DNA from: an uncultured Cryomorphaceae bacterium
Lineage (GTDB): Bacteria > Bacteroidota > Bacteroidia > Flavobacteriales > Schleiferiaceae
Assembly (NCBI GenBank): GCA_937120475.1
Contig: CAKZJV010000007.1
Location: 1,566,068 to 1,630,067 of the forward strand
DNA: 64,000 nucleotides
Reading direction: 5' to 3'
In this document: positions 1-9,462 of the stretch, piece by piece
Layout: each line of letters begins with the position of its first letter
How positions within the stretch are numbered: position 1 is the stretch's first letter
Program-made: the position numbers and the translations under genes
Notes under the pieces: generated by a model
Seen by the model: the letters and a program-made list of their open reading frames with translations, nothing else
Databases searched by the model: none
Told to the model about the DNA's origin: nothing

Positions 1-770
1 TAAAAAGAAATTTTCACGAGGTATCCTGAGTGGCCTCTGACATTGAGCACACCCCCACCTTCAAAAATGAGGTACTGCCCGCGTATTCCCTGTAAAAGTG
101 CCTGTATCTCCGGGTTTTTATCCAGGTTAACTCCCTTCACTTTGGCGGGGTAGTTATTTACAGGATACGTTAATTTATAGAGGGTTTCATCCTTTGAAAC
201 AAACCTGGCCATGTCTTCATCCAGATGTTGCGCCAACCTTTTCTTTTCGGCTACCAGGTCCACTTCGGAGTCTTCATTTTTCAGCATCTTTTGCCAAACC
301 GTTTTATCGGCTACCACTTCCTTAAGGGCCACCTCTATAACGCCTGCTTCATATCGATTAGTGGTTTGTGCCAGCACAATAGCCTGAGATGCCCCCTGAT
401 CGGTCCAGCGGCTGGTTTTCTGAATTTCGCGGGTAACCCCCACTTTCAGACCTCCTGAATTGGCCAGATAAACCACGTGGGGCTGTAACTGGTAACCTTT
501 CTCAAAAGCTAAATCACGGTCTTCTATGCCCTCGTGAGCTTTGCTTAGCTCCGGGCGGATGATACTTTCACCGGCCTCAGGCTTGGTAAAAAAGCAGTTT
601 TTACAAAATCCCATACGGTACAAATCCTGGAAACGGTTGCCACAGGAAATACAATACTTCTCATTCTGAAATTCTACCTTAATTTCACGCCCTACAAACT
701 CGTTCATCTTAAGGAAATCGTGATCGGTGATTAACTGGTACTGCACCGGGTCTTCCACGTATGAACTCAT
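1..770 (-). CDS. DUF2797 family protein, 3' end cut by window edge
   Basis: The reading frame is open from an ATG at 770 to the first base of the window, about 256 residues, so only a little of the C-terminus can be missing if the protein has the usual family length of about 260. The N-terminal part carries CISCG and CKNCF pairs, a probable zinc-binding knuckle. It is followed by stretches such as HVVYLANSGGLKVGVTR and TNRYEAGVIE that are typical of DUF2797. The function is unknown. The gene is transcribed divergently from the GH3-family gene with only 70 bp between the two start codons, so both promoters must sit there. The family assignment comes from motif memory, not a search. Confidence 0.8.
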   Translation of the reverse strand, partial: MSSYVEDPVQYQLITDHDFLKMNEFVGREIKVEFQNEKYCISCGNRFQDLYRMGFCKNCFFTKPEAGESIIRPELSKAHEGIEDRDLAFEKGYQLQPHVVYLANSGGLKVGVTREIQKTSRWTDQGASQAIVLAQTTNRYEAGVIEVALKEVVADKTVWQKMLKNEDSEVDLVAEKKRLAQHLDEDMARFVSKDETLYKLTYPVNNYPAKVKGVNLDKNPEIQALLQGIRGQYLIFEGGGVLNVRGHSGYLVKISF

Positions 771-840
771 TTTAGCGAGCTTGGAAACAAATTCCATAAA
801 AAGGGATTTATTAAATTTAAGCAGGGAAATTACTATAAAT

Positions 841-2376
841 ATGAAGCTCGACCTAGTAAATTCTTTTATCTCCTGGCGGATGAAAAAGCGATTCCACCAG
901 ATAGAGCTATTCATGAAATACCCCATGGAGATGCAGCAGGAAGTGCTGCAAGGTTTGCTGAGCCGTGCGGCCAAAACGGAATGGGGCCAACGTTATGGTT
1001 TCAGCGATATTGAGTCTTACGATGACTTTCGCTCCCGCGTTCCACTTCACTTTTATGAAACCATTGAAAAGGACGTAAACCGCCTGCGGGCCGGTGAACA
1101 GAATATTATGTGGCCTAGTGAAATAAAATGGTTCGCCAAATCAAGCGGCACCACTTCCAGTAAAAGCAAGTTTATACCGGTTAGCCAGGAGGCCATTGAA
1201 GAATGCCACTTTAAAGGTGGTAAAGACCTGCTGAGCATTTACTGCAATAACCACCCGGAAACTTCCGTATTCTCCGGTATGAGCCTGCGCCTGGGCGGTA
1301 GTACTTTTATTAATAATAGCGAAAACAACTCCTTTTACGGTGACCTTTCGGCCATTATTATTGAAAACCTTCCCTTTTGGGTGGAGATGCGCAGCACTCC
1401 CAATAATAAAATCAGCCTGATGACGGAATGGGAGGAAAAGATAGAAGCCATTGCCAATACCAGTATTAAGGAGGATGTTAGCAGCCTGGCGGGTGTACCG
1501 AGCTGGATGCTGGTTTTAGCCCACAAGGTTTTGGATAAAACCGGCAAATCGAACCTCCATGAGGTTTGGCCAAACCTGGAACTGTATATGCACGGGGGCG
1601 TAAACTTTTCACCTTACCGTTCGCAGTTTGCGGATATTTTGCCGGGTTCCCATTTCAACTTTTTGGAAACCTACAATGCCTCGGAAGGATTTTTCGGCAT
1701 ACAGGATACTACGGACCGGCATGAGCTTTTACTGATGCTGGATTACGGAATCTTTTACGAGTTTATACCCATGGATCATTTCCAGGGCGAAATGTCGCCT
1801 ACCATTCCGCTTAGCGAAGTAGAGGAAGGTGTGAATTATGCCGTAGTTATCAGTACCAATGCCGGGCTTTGGCGTTACATTGTAGGTGATACCGTGAAAT
1901 TCACCAGCACCTCACCCTACCGCATTCAAATAACCGGGCGTACCAAACATTTTATCAATGCCTTTGGTGAAGAATTGATTATTGAAAATGCGGAAGAAGC
2001 CCTTCAAAAAGCTTGCACTGAAACCAGTGCTGTAATACTGGAATACACGGCTGCCCCGGTTTATATGGAAAGCAAGGAGAGCGGTGCCCATGAGTGGCTG
2101 ATCGAGTTCAGTAAAGAACCGGAAAGCCCCGAGCAGTTTATGGACATTCTGGATCGCCATTTAATGGAACTGAACAGTGATTACGAAGCCAAGCGTTACA
2201 AGGATATGGCTCTTAAAAAACCCCTATTGAACCGTGCTCGTGCAGGCTTGTTTTACGACTGGCTTAAATCCAAGGGTAAATTAGGTGGGCAGCATAAAGT
2301 ACCCCGCCTGTCCAACGACCGTAAACACCTGGATGAACTGTTGGAGATGAACTCCCTGCAAGCCGTAGCCGGATAA
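841..2376 (+). CDS. GH3 auxin-responsive promoter family protein (acyl-adenylating type)
   Basis: A 511-residue protein. The frame is open further upstream, but the upstream part would overlap the divergent DUF2797 gene, and the ATG at 841 starts the usual GH3 N-terminus (MKLDLVNSFISWRMKKRFHQ). Family hallmarks are visible: the SSGTTSSKSKFIPVS phosphate-binding loop near residue 100, the YNASEGFFG region, and GLWRYIVGDTVKF followed by ITGRTKHFINAFGEE near residue 350. Plant GH3 enzymes adenylate carboxylic acids and join them to amino acids. Bacteroidota homologues of about 500 residues are common but their substrate is unknown. The stop codon overlaps the start of the next gene by one base (TAATG), so the two are translationally coupled. 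Confidence 0.9.
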   Translation: MKLDLVNSFISWRMKKRFHQIELFMKYPMEMQQEVLQGLLSRAAKTEWGQRYGFSDIESYDDFRSRVPLHFYETIEKDVNRLRAGEQNIMWPSEIKWFAKSSGTTSSKSKFIPVSQEAIEECHFKGGKDLLSIYCNNHPETSVFSGMSLRLGGSTFINNSENNSFYGDLSAIIIENLPFWVEMRSTPNNKISLMTEWEEKIEAIANTSIKEDVSSLAGVPSWMLVLAHKVLDKTGKSNLHEVWPNLELYMHGGVNFSPYRSQFADILPGSHFNFLETYNASEGFFGIQDTTDRHELLLMLDYGIFYEFIPMDHFQGEMSPTIPLSEVEEGVNYAVVISTNAGLWRYIVGDTVKFTSTSPYRIQITGRTKHFINAFGEELIIENAEEALQKACTETSAVILEYTAAPVYMESKESGAHEWLIEFSKEPESPEQFMDILDRHLMELNSDYEAKRYKDMALKKPLLNRARAGLFYDWLKSKGKLGGQHKVPRLSNDRKHLDELLEMNSLQAVAG

Positions 2377-3164
2377 TGAGATGGGCTGTTCCGTTTATCC
2401 TGCTGATGCTCCTGGCTTCCTTTTCGGATACCCGCCCTGAAAAGGAAATCAAGCTTAAAAACCTGGACTATTTCACCATTGACCAGTTCAGCAATATCTA
2501 CGGCATACGCTTTGACCAGCTTAGAAAATACGATTCCAACGGTAAAATTATATTTGAATACAGCAACCCGTTGCTGGGCTCCATCCATTCCCTGTCTGCT
2601 TTAGACCCTCTCAACCTTTTGCTTTTTTATAAAGACCAGGCCCAGATCACCACTTTGGATAACCGCCTGAATGAAAGTACCGCTATTCAGCTTATCGATA
2701 TCGGCCTGAATGATGTGCAACTGGTGAGCCAGTCTGACGAGAACTTTGTTTGGGTGTACGACCAGGCTACGGATCGGCTGTACCGCCTGGATCTGAACCG
2801 GGCTTCCATTTCCAATAAAAGCCTGAACATTACACAACTGGTACAGCTGGAAAACCAACCCACCCAACTGGAAAGCACCTATGACAATGTCTTTCTGAAC
2901 ATTCCCGAAAAGGGCATCCTGATTTTTGATGCCACGGGGTCGTTATTACAAACCGTAGCTTTAAAGCACGTTGATTATTTTGACGTTTGGGGTGAAAGAA
3001 TATTTTATTTAAAGCAGGACACGGTACGAAGCATTGATTTTAAAAAGAATACTATGGGTAAACAGTTGTGGCCCCTGGAAGAAGTACTGTCCTTTACGGT
3101 GGAGGCCCGTAAACTTTATGTGCTGAAACCCAAAAAACTCAATATTTACGGGATCAATCCCTAG
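2376..3164 (+). CDS. Secreted beta-propeller-like protein of unknown function
   Basis: A 262-residue protein with an N-terminal signal peptide (MRWAVPFILLMLLASFSDT). The body contains repeated short strands such as FDQLRKYDSNGKIIFEY, WVYDQATDRLYRLD and GILIFDATGSLLQTV, which resemble blades of a small propeller. It has no catalytic motif that I recognise. It overlaps the GH3 gene by one base and is followed by 92 bp of promoter-containing DNA before the deoxynucleoside kinase, so it is the last gene of the GH3 transcription unit. The propeller fold is inferred from the strand pattern only. Confidence 0.7.
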   Translation: MRWAVPFILLMLLASFSDTRPEKEIKLKNLDYFTIDQFSNIYGIRFDQLRKYDSNGKIIFEYSNPLLGSIHSLSALDPLNLLLFYKDQAQITTLDNRLNESTAIQLIDIGLNDVQLVSQSDENFVWVYDQATDRLYRLDLNRASISNKSLNITQLVQLENQPTQLESTYDNVFLNIPEKGILIFDATGSLLQTVALKHVDYFDVWGERIFYLKQDTVRSIDFKKNTMGKQLWPLEEVLSFTVEARKLYVLKPKKLNIYGINP

Positions 3165-3206
3165 ATTTTAACTCTCAAAATCCACCCGACTTTTGGCTCA
3201 AAATAC

Positions 3207-3214
3207 TAGATTTG
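3207..3214 (+). promoter_or_regulatory. TAnnTTTG-type -7 element upstream of the deoxynucleoside kinase
   Basis: TAGATTTG matches the Bacteroidota -7 consensus TAnnTTTG and lies 42 bp before the kinase ATG. No well-spaced TTTG/TTG -33 element is seen, so the call rests on the -7 match and its position in a 92-bp intergenic gap. Confidence 0.45.
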
Positions 3215-3256
3215 TGTCTTTGTCGCTAAGGCTTTTGGCCTAATAAATTTGAACTC

Positions 3257-3871
3257 ATGCACATTGCTGTTTCAGGAAACATCGGATCGGGTAAAACCAC
3301 ATTAACCCGGCTATTGGCCAAACATTACAATTGGGAGCCCCAGTTTGAAGATGTGGAAGACAACCCCTACCTGGACGATTTTTACCGTGAAATGCAACGC
3401 TGGTCGTTCAATTTGCAGATCTACTTTTTGAACTCCCGTTTTCGCCAGGTTAAGGAGATCAGAGACTCCGGCAAGAGCGTTATTCAAGACCGTACCATTT
3501 ACGAGGATGCCCATATTTTTGCACCCAACCTGCATGCTATGGGCCTAATGCCCAGTCGCGATTTCGAGAATTATCTCTCCCTTTTCAATCTTATGGAAAG
3601 CTTTATCGACCCACCCGACCTGTTGATCTATCTAAGAGCTTCCATCCCCACCCTGGTGGATCAGATTCAGAAGCGGGGCCGTGACTATGAAAACAATATC
3701 CGCCTGGACTACCTCAACCGTTTGAATGAACGTTACGAAGCCTGGATCAGCAGTTACGATAAAGGCAAGTTACTGGTCATAAACGTGGATGAAAATAAAT
3801 TCGCGGTAAACCCCGAACACCTGGGGGAAATCATCAACCGCATTGATGCGGAGAACCGGGGTCTCTTCTAA
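3257..3871 (+). CDS. Deoxynucleoside kinase (dNK/dGK family)
   Basis: A 204-residue protein that phosphorylates deoxynucleosides in the salvage pathway. The P-loop GNIGSGKT is at residues 7-14. EDVEDNPYLDDFY supplies the acidic residue that activates the 5' hydroxyl, followed by the QIYFLNSRF helix and the DRTIYEDAHIFA segment (DR/ERS-type motif) near residue 75. The lid region KRGRDYENNIRLDYL is near residue 135. The length fits bacterial deoxyadenosine/deoxyguanosine kinases (about 200-220). Substrate preference cannot be read from the sequence. It sits between the GH3 unit and a convergent terminator shared with the pyrophosphatase gene. Confidence 0.93.
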   Translation: MHIAVSGNIGSGKTTLTRLLAKHYNWEPQFEDVEDNPYLDDFYREMQRWSFNLQIYFLNSRFRQVKEIRDSGKSVIQDRTIYEDAHIFAPNLHAMGLMPSRDFENYLSLFNLMESFIDPPDLLIYLRASIPTLVDQIQKRGRDYENNIRLDYLNRLNERYEAWISSYDKGKLLVINVDENKFAVNPEHLGEIINRIDAENRGLF

Positions 3872-3888
3872 CCATCAGCCATAAAAAA

Positions 3889-3908
3889 AGCCCCCTTTAA
3901 AGGAGGCT
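3889..3908. terminator. Bidirectional terminator between kinase and pyrophosphatase genes
   Basis: An imperfect hairpin (AGCCCCCTTT / AAAGGAGGCT) preceded by seven A and followed by a T-rich stretch, between two convergent genes. It can act for the kinase on the plus strand and for hppA on the minus strand. Confidence 0.7.
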
Positions 3909-3933
3909 TAGGTCTTTAAAAAGGCTGGTTTGC

Positions 3934-6459
3934 TTACATTTTCACGGTTGCTTCAAACCGCTCATTACCGATCATGGCAAAACGCATACGAAAGCTGTGC
4001 TCAGCCGTACGTCCCATTTGCAAAACACCCATACCCGAGTAAGAGTTATCGGCATTCTTCTGCAATTCGTTAGCCAAAATATATACCTCACCACCACTTA
4101 CTTCTGTACCCATAAAGTTACCTACCTGGTTAGGGTCCAGAATTATAGCCAGATTAATCAGGTCCCCGGTTTCGGTAACCTGAAATTCAGCGGCACGGGT
4201 ATCGGCAACCAACTTGTTGGATTCGCTGCCATTGTAAATTGTTACTTTACCCTGGTTGGCCTCAAAGCTGTAGCTGGAACCTGAATTTATTTCAATAGCG
4301 TTAGCGGTGGAAGTGTGATGAGTGCCTCCATCGCCCGCATGAATATGAGGAGCAATAACCAGGGATACGATGGACATCAACTTGATAAGGATGTTCATGG
4401 AAGGACCGGATGTATCCTTAAAAGGATCACCTACGGTATCACCGGTAACCGAAGCTTTGTGTGCATCAGAGCCTTTGTATTCCATTTTACCGTTGATCTC
4501 TACACCGGCCTCAAAAGATTTTTTAGCGTTATCCCAGGCACCACCGGCATTGTTCTGGAAAATACCCATCAACACACCGCTAACGGTTACACCGGCTAAT
4601 AAGCCTCCCAGCATTTCTGCTGAAGAAGTGGTTTCAAAAACTCCTTTAAAACCGAAACCGATTAACACCGGGGTGATCAAAGCAATGGCTCCTGGCAACA
4701 TCATCTCACGGATAGAAGCACGGGTGGAGATTTCCACACACTTTTCATATTCGGGTTTGGCCTTGTACTCCATAATACCGGGAATTTCCTTGAACTGACG
4801 TCTTACCTCGTGAACCATAGCCATAGCTGCCCGGCCCACCGCTGAAATAGCCAATGAAGAAAAGATAAAAGGAATCATTCCCCCGATGAAGAGCATAGCC
4901 AATACCGGAGCTTTATAGATATCTATCGTATTGATGCCGGCAATACCCACAAAAGCCGCGAAAAGGGCTAAGGCGGTAAGGGCAGCCGAGGCAATGGCAA
5001 AACCTTTACCGGTGGCGGCAGTAGTATTACCTACGGCATCCAGGTTATCGGTACGCCCGCGAACTTCTTCCGGTAAGCCACTCATTTCCGCAATACCACC
5101 CGCGTTATCCGCGATAGGTCCAAAAGCATCGATAGCCAATTGCATAGCTGTGGTAGCCATCATACCGGCCGCGGCAATGGCCACACCGTACAATCCGGCA
5201 AAAGCATAGGATGAAATAATACCGGCCGCCAGGATAATGATAGGCACCACCGTGGATTGCATACCCATCGCTAAACCAGCGATAATGTTAGTGGCATGAC
5301 CGGTTGAAGATTGCTGGATAATACTGTTTACCGGGCGCTTACCCATAGAGGTGTAAAATTCCGTAATCCAGCTCATCAGCGCTCCTACCACGGAACCTAC
5401 CAAAATGGCCAGGAATACATCCAGGTTGCTGAAGCTATAACCTCTTAAAACCAGTTCTTCAGGCAGCATCCACATGGTTAAAGGGTAGGACGCAATCACT
5501 ACCATTATAATGGATGACCAGTTACCGATATTTAAAGCATTTTGTACCGAGCTGTTTTCATTGCTGATGCGAACAAAAGCCATGGAGATAATGGAGAAAA
5601 TCAAACCTAAACCGGCAATAACCATCGGTAAAAGAATGGGGGCCATGCCGTTAAAATTATCGGTGGAGCTGATTTCCTGCCCCAGTACCATCGTAGCAAG
5701 AATGGTAGCTACATACGAACCAAAAAGATCGGCACCCATACCGGCCACATCACCTACGTTGTCACCCACGTTATCGGCAATGGTTGCCGGGTTACGTGGA
5801 TCGTCTTCCGGAATTCCGGCTTCTACCTTACCTACCAGGTCGGCACCCACGTCAGCAGCTTTGGTATAAATACCTCCGCCTACCCGGGCGAAAAGGGCGA
5901 TGGATTCAGCACCCAGTGAAAAACCAGCCAATACTTCGATAGCGGTTTTCATTTCACCACCGGTCATTAATGCACCTTCCGGCACAAATACATTATAAAA
6001 TACGATAAAGAGGCTTCCCATTCCCAATACAGCGAGACCAGCCACTCCCAGTCCCATAACGGAACCTCCTCTAAAGGAAACTTTTAAGGCCTTTACCAGG
6101 CTGGTACGGGCGGCTTCGGTAGTACGAACGTTGGACTTGGTAGCAATACGCATACCTATGTACCCGGCCAGGGCCGATAGTACCGCTCCAATAACAAAGG
6201 CAATGGCAATAACAGGACTGGAATGTTCTACTAAGGTTCCGGAGTAGCCTAAAAGAATAGCGGCAATAATTACAAAGTAACCCATGATTTTCCACTCCGC
6301 TTTGAGGAATGACATCGCACCATCGGCTATGTAACCGGCCAGCTCACGCATATTGGCCTCACCGGCACTTTGTTTTGATACCCAGCTCGATTTAGCGATC
6401 ATCACTAACAATCCCACCAAACCTAAAGCGGGTACAACATACAACATCCAATTATCCAT
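3934..6459 (-). CDS. hppA: K+-dependent membrane-bound ion-translocating pyrophosphatase with C-terminal extension
   Basis: An 841-residue integral membrane enzyme that couples pyrophosphate hydrolysis to H+ or Na+ export. Visible hallmarks are [18 protein letters not shown] (residues 194-211), the Mg-PPi loop [18 protein letters not shown] (229-246), and DNAGGIAEM plus [10 protein letters not shown] (477-486). The alanine in GNTTAA is the signature of K+-dependent enzymes; K+-independent ones have lysine. The ion-gate helix reads [11 protein letters not shown] and lacks glutamate at both commonly used positions (D+3 is G247, D+7 is A251), while an extra glutamate, E185, sits in TM5 (LGAES). 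The last 130 residues, from about 711, are an unusual hydrophilic beta-rich extension after the final membrane helix. The family usually ends at 680-770 residues. Confidence 0.95.
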   Translation of the reverse strand: MDNWMLYVVPALGLVGLLVMIAKSSWVSKQSAGEANMRELAGYIADGAMSFLKAEWKIMGYFVIIAAILLGYSGTLVEHSSPVIAIAFVIGAVLSALAGYIGMRIATKSNVRTTEAARTSLVKALKVSFRGGSVMGLGVAGLAVLGMGSLFIVFYNVFVPEGALMTGGEMKTAIEVLAGFSLGAESIALFARVGGGIYTKAADVGADLVGKVEAGIPEDDPRNPATIADNVGDNVGDVAGMGADLFGSYVATILATMVLGQEISSTDNFNGMAPILLPMVIAGLGLIFSIISMAFVRISNENSSVQNALNIGNWSSIIMVVIASYPLTMWMLPEELVLRGYSFSNLDVFLAILVGSVVGALMSWITEFYTSMGKRPVNSIIQQSSTGHATNIIAGLAMGMQSTVVPIIILAAGIISSYAFAGLYGVAIAAAGMMATTAMQLAIDAFGPIADNAGGIAEMSGLPEEVRGRTDNLDAVGNTTAATGKGFAIASAALTALALFAAFVGIAGINTIDIYKAPVLAMLFIGGMIPFIFSSLAISAVGRAAMAMVHEVRRQFKEIPGIMEYKAKPEYEKCVEISTRASIREMMLPGAIALITPVLIGFGFKGVFETTSSAEMLGGLLAGVTVSGVLMGIFQNNAGGAWDNAKKSFEAGVEINGKMEYKGSDAHKASVTGDTVGDPFKDTSGPSMNILIKLMSIVSLVIAPHIHAGDGGTHHTSTANAIEINSGSSYSFEANQGKVTIYNGSESNKLVADTRAAEFQVTETGDLINLAIILDPNQVGNFMGTEVSGGEVYILANELQKNADNSYSGMGVLQMGRTAEHSFRMRFAMIGNERFEATVKM

Positions 6460-6542
6460 TAGTAGAAAGTATTGATAGACAAAACATTAATTACAAGGGG
6501 CGCAAAAGTAAACCAAAATCACAAAATGGCAAAAACTAAAAA

Positions 6543-6560
6543 CCGCCCGGTTTAGGGCGG
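6543..6560 (-). terminator. Terminator of pdhB
   Basis: A perfect 6-bp GC stem (CCGCCC GGTTTA GGGCGG). On the minus strand it is followed by a T-rich run. It lies 31 bp past the pdhB stop, as expected for a rho-independent terminator. Confidence 0.75.
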
Positions 6561-6590
6561 CTTATTATATTGAAAGTCAATAATTTATTA

Positions 6591-7571
6591 CTAAATATAA
6601 AGTACTCCTTTTACGGCTTCGATAAGCTGTTGGGCGTTAGGTAAAAATGCATCTACCAGGGTAGGCGAATAAGCCATAGGTGTATCGGTAGTAGTAAGCC
6701 TGCGCACCGGGGCATCCAAAAAGTCAAACGCCTCGCGTTGTACCACAAAGGTCACCTCGGTAGCGATAGAACCCAAAGGCCAGGCTTCCTCTAAAAACAC
6801 CATGCGGTTGGTTTTTTTCACCGATTTAATCACCGTATCGTAATCGATAGGACGCACACTGCGCAGGTCGATCACCTCACAGCTAATATCATCTTTGGCC
6901 AACTCTTCGGCTGCCTTAAGGGCCTCTTTAATAATCTTCCCGAAAGATACGATGGTTACATCCGTACCTTCCCTGCGGATGTGGGCCTTGCCCAACTCCA
7001 GGGTATATTCTTCTTCAGGCACTTCACCCTTATCTCCGTACATCTGCTCTGACTCCATTACCAATACCGGATCGTCATCACGAATCGCACTCTTTAAAAG
7101 TCCTTTAGCATCGTAAGGGGTTGAAGGCACTACTACCTTTAAACCGGGGGTATTGGCGTACCAACTTTCAAAGGCTTGTGAGTGGGTAGCTCCCAACTGA
7201 CCGGCCGAAGCGGTAGGCCCCCTGAAGGTGATGGGTATATTGAACTGCCCGCCACTCATCTGGTACATTTTGGCGGCATTATTAATAATCTGGTCAATAG
7301 CTACCAGTGAGAAGTTAAAGGTCATGAACTCGATAATGGGACGCAGCCCGTTCATGGCTGAACCTACTCCGATACCGGCAAAGCCGAGTTCTGAGATAGG
7401 AGTATCAATCACCCGCTTGGGCCCGAACTCATCCAACATACCTTTTGAGGCTTTGTACGCACCGTTATACTCGGCTACCTCTTCACCCATAAGGTAAATG
7501 TTTTCGTCCCTGCGCATTTCTTCACTCATAGCTTCAGCTATGGCTTCCCTGAACTGAATAACACGACTCAT
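6591..7571 (-). CDS. pdhB: Pyruvate dehydrogenase E1 component, beta subunit
   Basis: A 326-residue subunit that forms the alpha2-beta2 E1 enzyme, decarboxylating pyruvate and acetylating lipoyl-E2. The sequence is full length and typical: FREAIAEAMSEEM at the start, MGEEVAEYNGAYKASKGM with the thiamine-diphosphate-activating glutamate, DTPISELGFAGIGVG, and the C-terminal transketolase domain with EVIDLRSVRPID and FLEEAWPLGS. The gene for the alpha subunit is not next to it. The upstream neighbour is the divergent etfB, so pdhB is a single-gene unit here. Confidence 0.95.
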   Translation of the reverse strand: MSRVIQFREAIAEAMSEEMRRDENIYLMGEEVAEYNGAYKASKGMLDEFGPKRVIDTPISELGFAGIGVGSAMNGLRPIIEFMTFNFSLVAIDQIINNAAKMYQMSGGQFNIPITFRGPTASAGQLGATHSQAFESWYANTPGLKVVVPSTPYDAKGLLKSAIRDDDPVLVMESEQMYGDKGEVPEEEYTLELGKAHIRREGTDVTIVSFGKIIKEALKAAEELAKDDISCEVIDLRSVRPIDYDTVIKSVKKTNRMVFLEEAWPLGSIATEVTFVVQREAFDFLDAPVRRLTTTDTPMAYSPTLVDAFLPNAQQLIEAVKGVLYI

Positions 7572-7724
7572 TAAATGTGATTTTTAAGAAGTGAGCAAAA
7601 ATAGAAATTAATAAACATTACTCAGGGCCTGAGGTTTAAATTGATATGCATGCATAATTTTAATGCTGCTCCATTTTTAGCTATTTTCGCAGTCCTACTA
7701 GAAATTTGATATTAAATCCTATTT

Positions 7725-8471
7725 ATGAAGGTATTAGTTTGTATCAGTCACGTGCCGGATACTACTTCCAAAATCAATTTTACCAACGATAATAAAGAAT
7801 TCGACAAGAACGGTATCCAGTTCGTTATCAATCCTTACGATGAGTTCGGGTTAACCCGTGCCATCTGGATTAAGGAAAAACAAGGAGGTACCGTAACTGT
7901 GCTCAACGTGGGTCGGGCCGAAACCGAACCTACCTTACGTAAAGCCCTGGCCATTGGTGCCGATGATGCTATTCGCATAGATGCCGACCCTACCGATGCT
8001 TTTTACGTAGCCCAACAGATTGCTGCCGTGGTTAAGGAAAATGAATACGATTTGGTTATTGCCGGTCGTGAAAGCATTGATTACAACGGAGGGCAGGTAC
8101 CTGGTATGCTGGCCGCCCTGCTGAACTGGCCCTTTATTAATGGTTGCATGGGCCTTGAACTGGATGGCTCTAAGGCTTCACTGATCCGCGAAATTGACGG
8201 AGGAAAGGAAAAGCTTTCAGCCGAATTACCTCTGGTTATCGGTGGTCAAAAGGGATTGGTGGAAGAAAAGGACCTGCGCATTCCCAATATGCGTGGTATC
8301 ATGAGCGCGCGCTCAAAGCCTTTGAATGTTAAAGAGGCCAGTGATGCCGGTCAACGCACTTCCGTAGGAACTTTCTCCAAGCCCGCTCCCAAGAGCGCGG
8401 TGAAAATGATAGATCCGGAAAATGTAGAGGAGTTGGTGAAACTACTCCATGATGAAGCCAAGGCAATCTAA
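7725..8471 (+). CDS. etfB: Electron transfer flavoprotein, beta subunit
   Basis: A 248-residue small subunit that binds AMP and passes electrons from acyl-CoA dehydrogenases to the quinone pool through ETF dehydrogenase. Typical segments are MKVLVCISHVPDTTSK, NPYDEFGLTRAI, ALAIGADDAIRID and AGRESIDYNGGQVPGMLA. The family's LPLVIGGQKGLVEEKDLRIP signature region is near residue 165. The alpha subunit starts 20 bp downstream, so both are co-transcribed. A weak -7-like element (TATTTTCG) lies about 40 bp before the start. Confidence 0.96.
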   Translation: MKVLVCISHVPDTTSKINFTNDNKEFDKNGIQFVINPYDEFGLTRAIWIKEKQGGTVTVLNVGRAETEPTLRKALAIGADDAIRIDADPTDAFYVAQQIAAVVKENEYDLVIAGRESIDYNGGQVPGMLAALLNWPFINGCMGLELDGSKASLIREIDGGKEKLSAELPLVIGGQKGLVEEKDLRIPNMRGIMSARSKPLNVKEASDAGQRTSVGTFSKPAPKSAVKMIDPENVEELVKLLHDEAKAI

Positions 8472-8491
8472 AAATCCATTAAAAAGAAGAC

Positions 8492-9460
8492 ATGTCAGTA
8501 TTAGTATATATAGAAAGCTGGGAAGGTAAATTCAAGAAGAACTCTTTTGAAGCCGCACAATACGCAGCCAAAACAGCCGAAATGATGGGAACCGAAGCCA
8601 TTGGCGTTACCCTCGGTAAGCTGGATGACGATGCCTCGGTGCTTGGTAAGCATGGCCTTAAAAAAGTGGTGAGCGTTAAAGGAGATGACTTTAACCAGTT
8701 TAATAATTACAAAGCTGCCGAAGCTCTGAAATCGGTAGCGGAAAAGGAAGGAGCGGACACTATAATTATCAGCGGAACCTGGAACGGTAAAGCGGTTGCT
8801 CCCGTTTTGGCGGTAGCTACCGAAGCCGGACTGATCACCAATGCGGTAGAACTTCCCTCCAATGCTTCTCCTCTTACAGTTAAGCGCAGTGTATTTTCCA
8901 GTAAAGGTTTGGTGGAATATTCTACCGAAGCCGAAAAAAGGATTATTTCTTTTATCCCCAACTCTATGGGAGTAACGGAAGGTGAAGGGCAAGCCGAAAT
9001 AAGTGAAGCTTCTGTTTCAGCCGGTGACGTTCCGCAAAGTGAAGTAACTGAGGTAGATCGCGTAAAAGGAAAGATTCTGCTCCCCGAAGCGGAAAGAGTA
9101 GTATCCGGTGGCCGTGGTATGAAAGGTCCCGACAATTGGGGAATGCTCGAAGAACTGGCCGATGTGCTGGACGCAGCTACGGCTTGCTCCAAACCCGTTT
9201 CCGACATGGGTTGGCGACCACATACGGAACACGTGGGCCAAACCGGTATTGCTATTAATCCTAATTTATACGTAGCCGTAGGTATTTCCGGAGCTATTCA
9301 GCACCTGGCCGGTGTAAGTAGTTCCAATACCATCGTAGTAATAAACAATGATGCTGAAGCACCGTTCTTCAAAGCAGCAGATTACGGTATAGTGGGTGAT
9401 GCCTTTGAGGTGGTTCCCAAACTTACCGCGGCCCTGCGCAACTTTAAGGAAAACAACTAA
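8492..9460 (+). CDS. etfA: Electron transfer flavoprotein, alpha subunit
   Basis: A 322-residue FAD-binding partner of EtfB. The C-terminal FAD domain is clear: VVSGGRGMKG, PVSDMGWRPHTEHVGQTG, LYVAVGISGAIQHLAG and INNDAEAPFFKAADYGIVGD are the diagnostic segments, between residues 200 and 305. The N-terminal domain (1-190) is the Rossmann-like half. The gene directly follows etfB and lies two bases before the nuclease gene, so the three form one operon. Confidence 0.96.
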   Translation: MSVLVYIESWEGKFKKNSFEAAQYAAKTAEMMGTEAIGVTLGKLDDDASVLGKHGLKKVVSVKGDDFNQFNNYKAAEALKSVAEKEGADTIIISGTWNGKAVAPVLAVATEAGLITNAVELPSNASPLTVKRSVFSSKGLVEYSTEAEKRIISFIPNSMGVTEGEGQAEISEASVSAGDVPQSEVTEVDRVKGKILLPEAERVVSGGRGMKGPDNWGMLEELADVLDAATACSKPVSDMGWRPHTEHVGQTGIAINPNLYVAVGISGAIQHLAGVSSSNTIVVINNDAEAPFFKAADYGIVGDAFEVVPKLTAALRNFKENN

Positions 9461-9462
9461 GT

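Noticed and set aside
225-458. Plus-strand 77-residue frame
   Set aside because: It lies opposite the well-supported DUF2797 gene.
4370-5869. Several long plus-strand frames opposite hppA
   Set aside because: Antisense shadows of a highly conserved membrane protein gene; no start region, motif or plausible composition.
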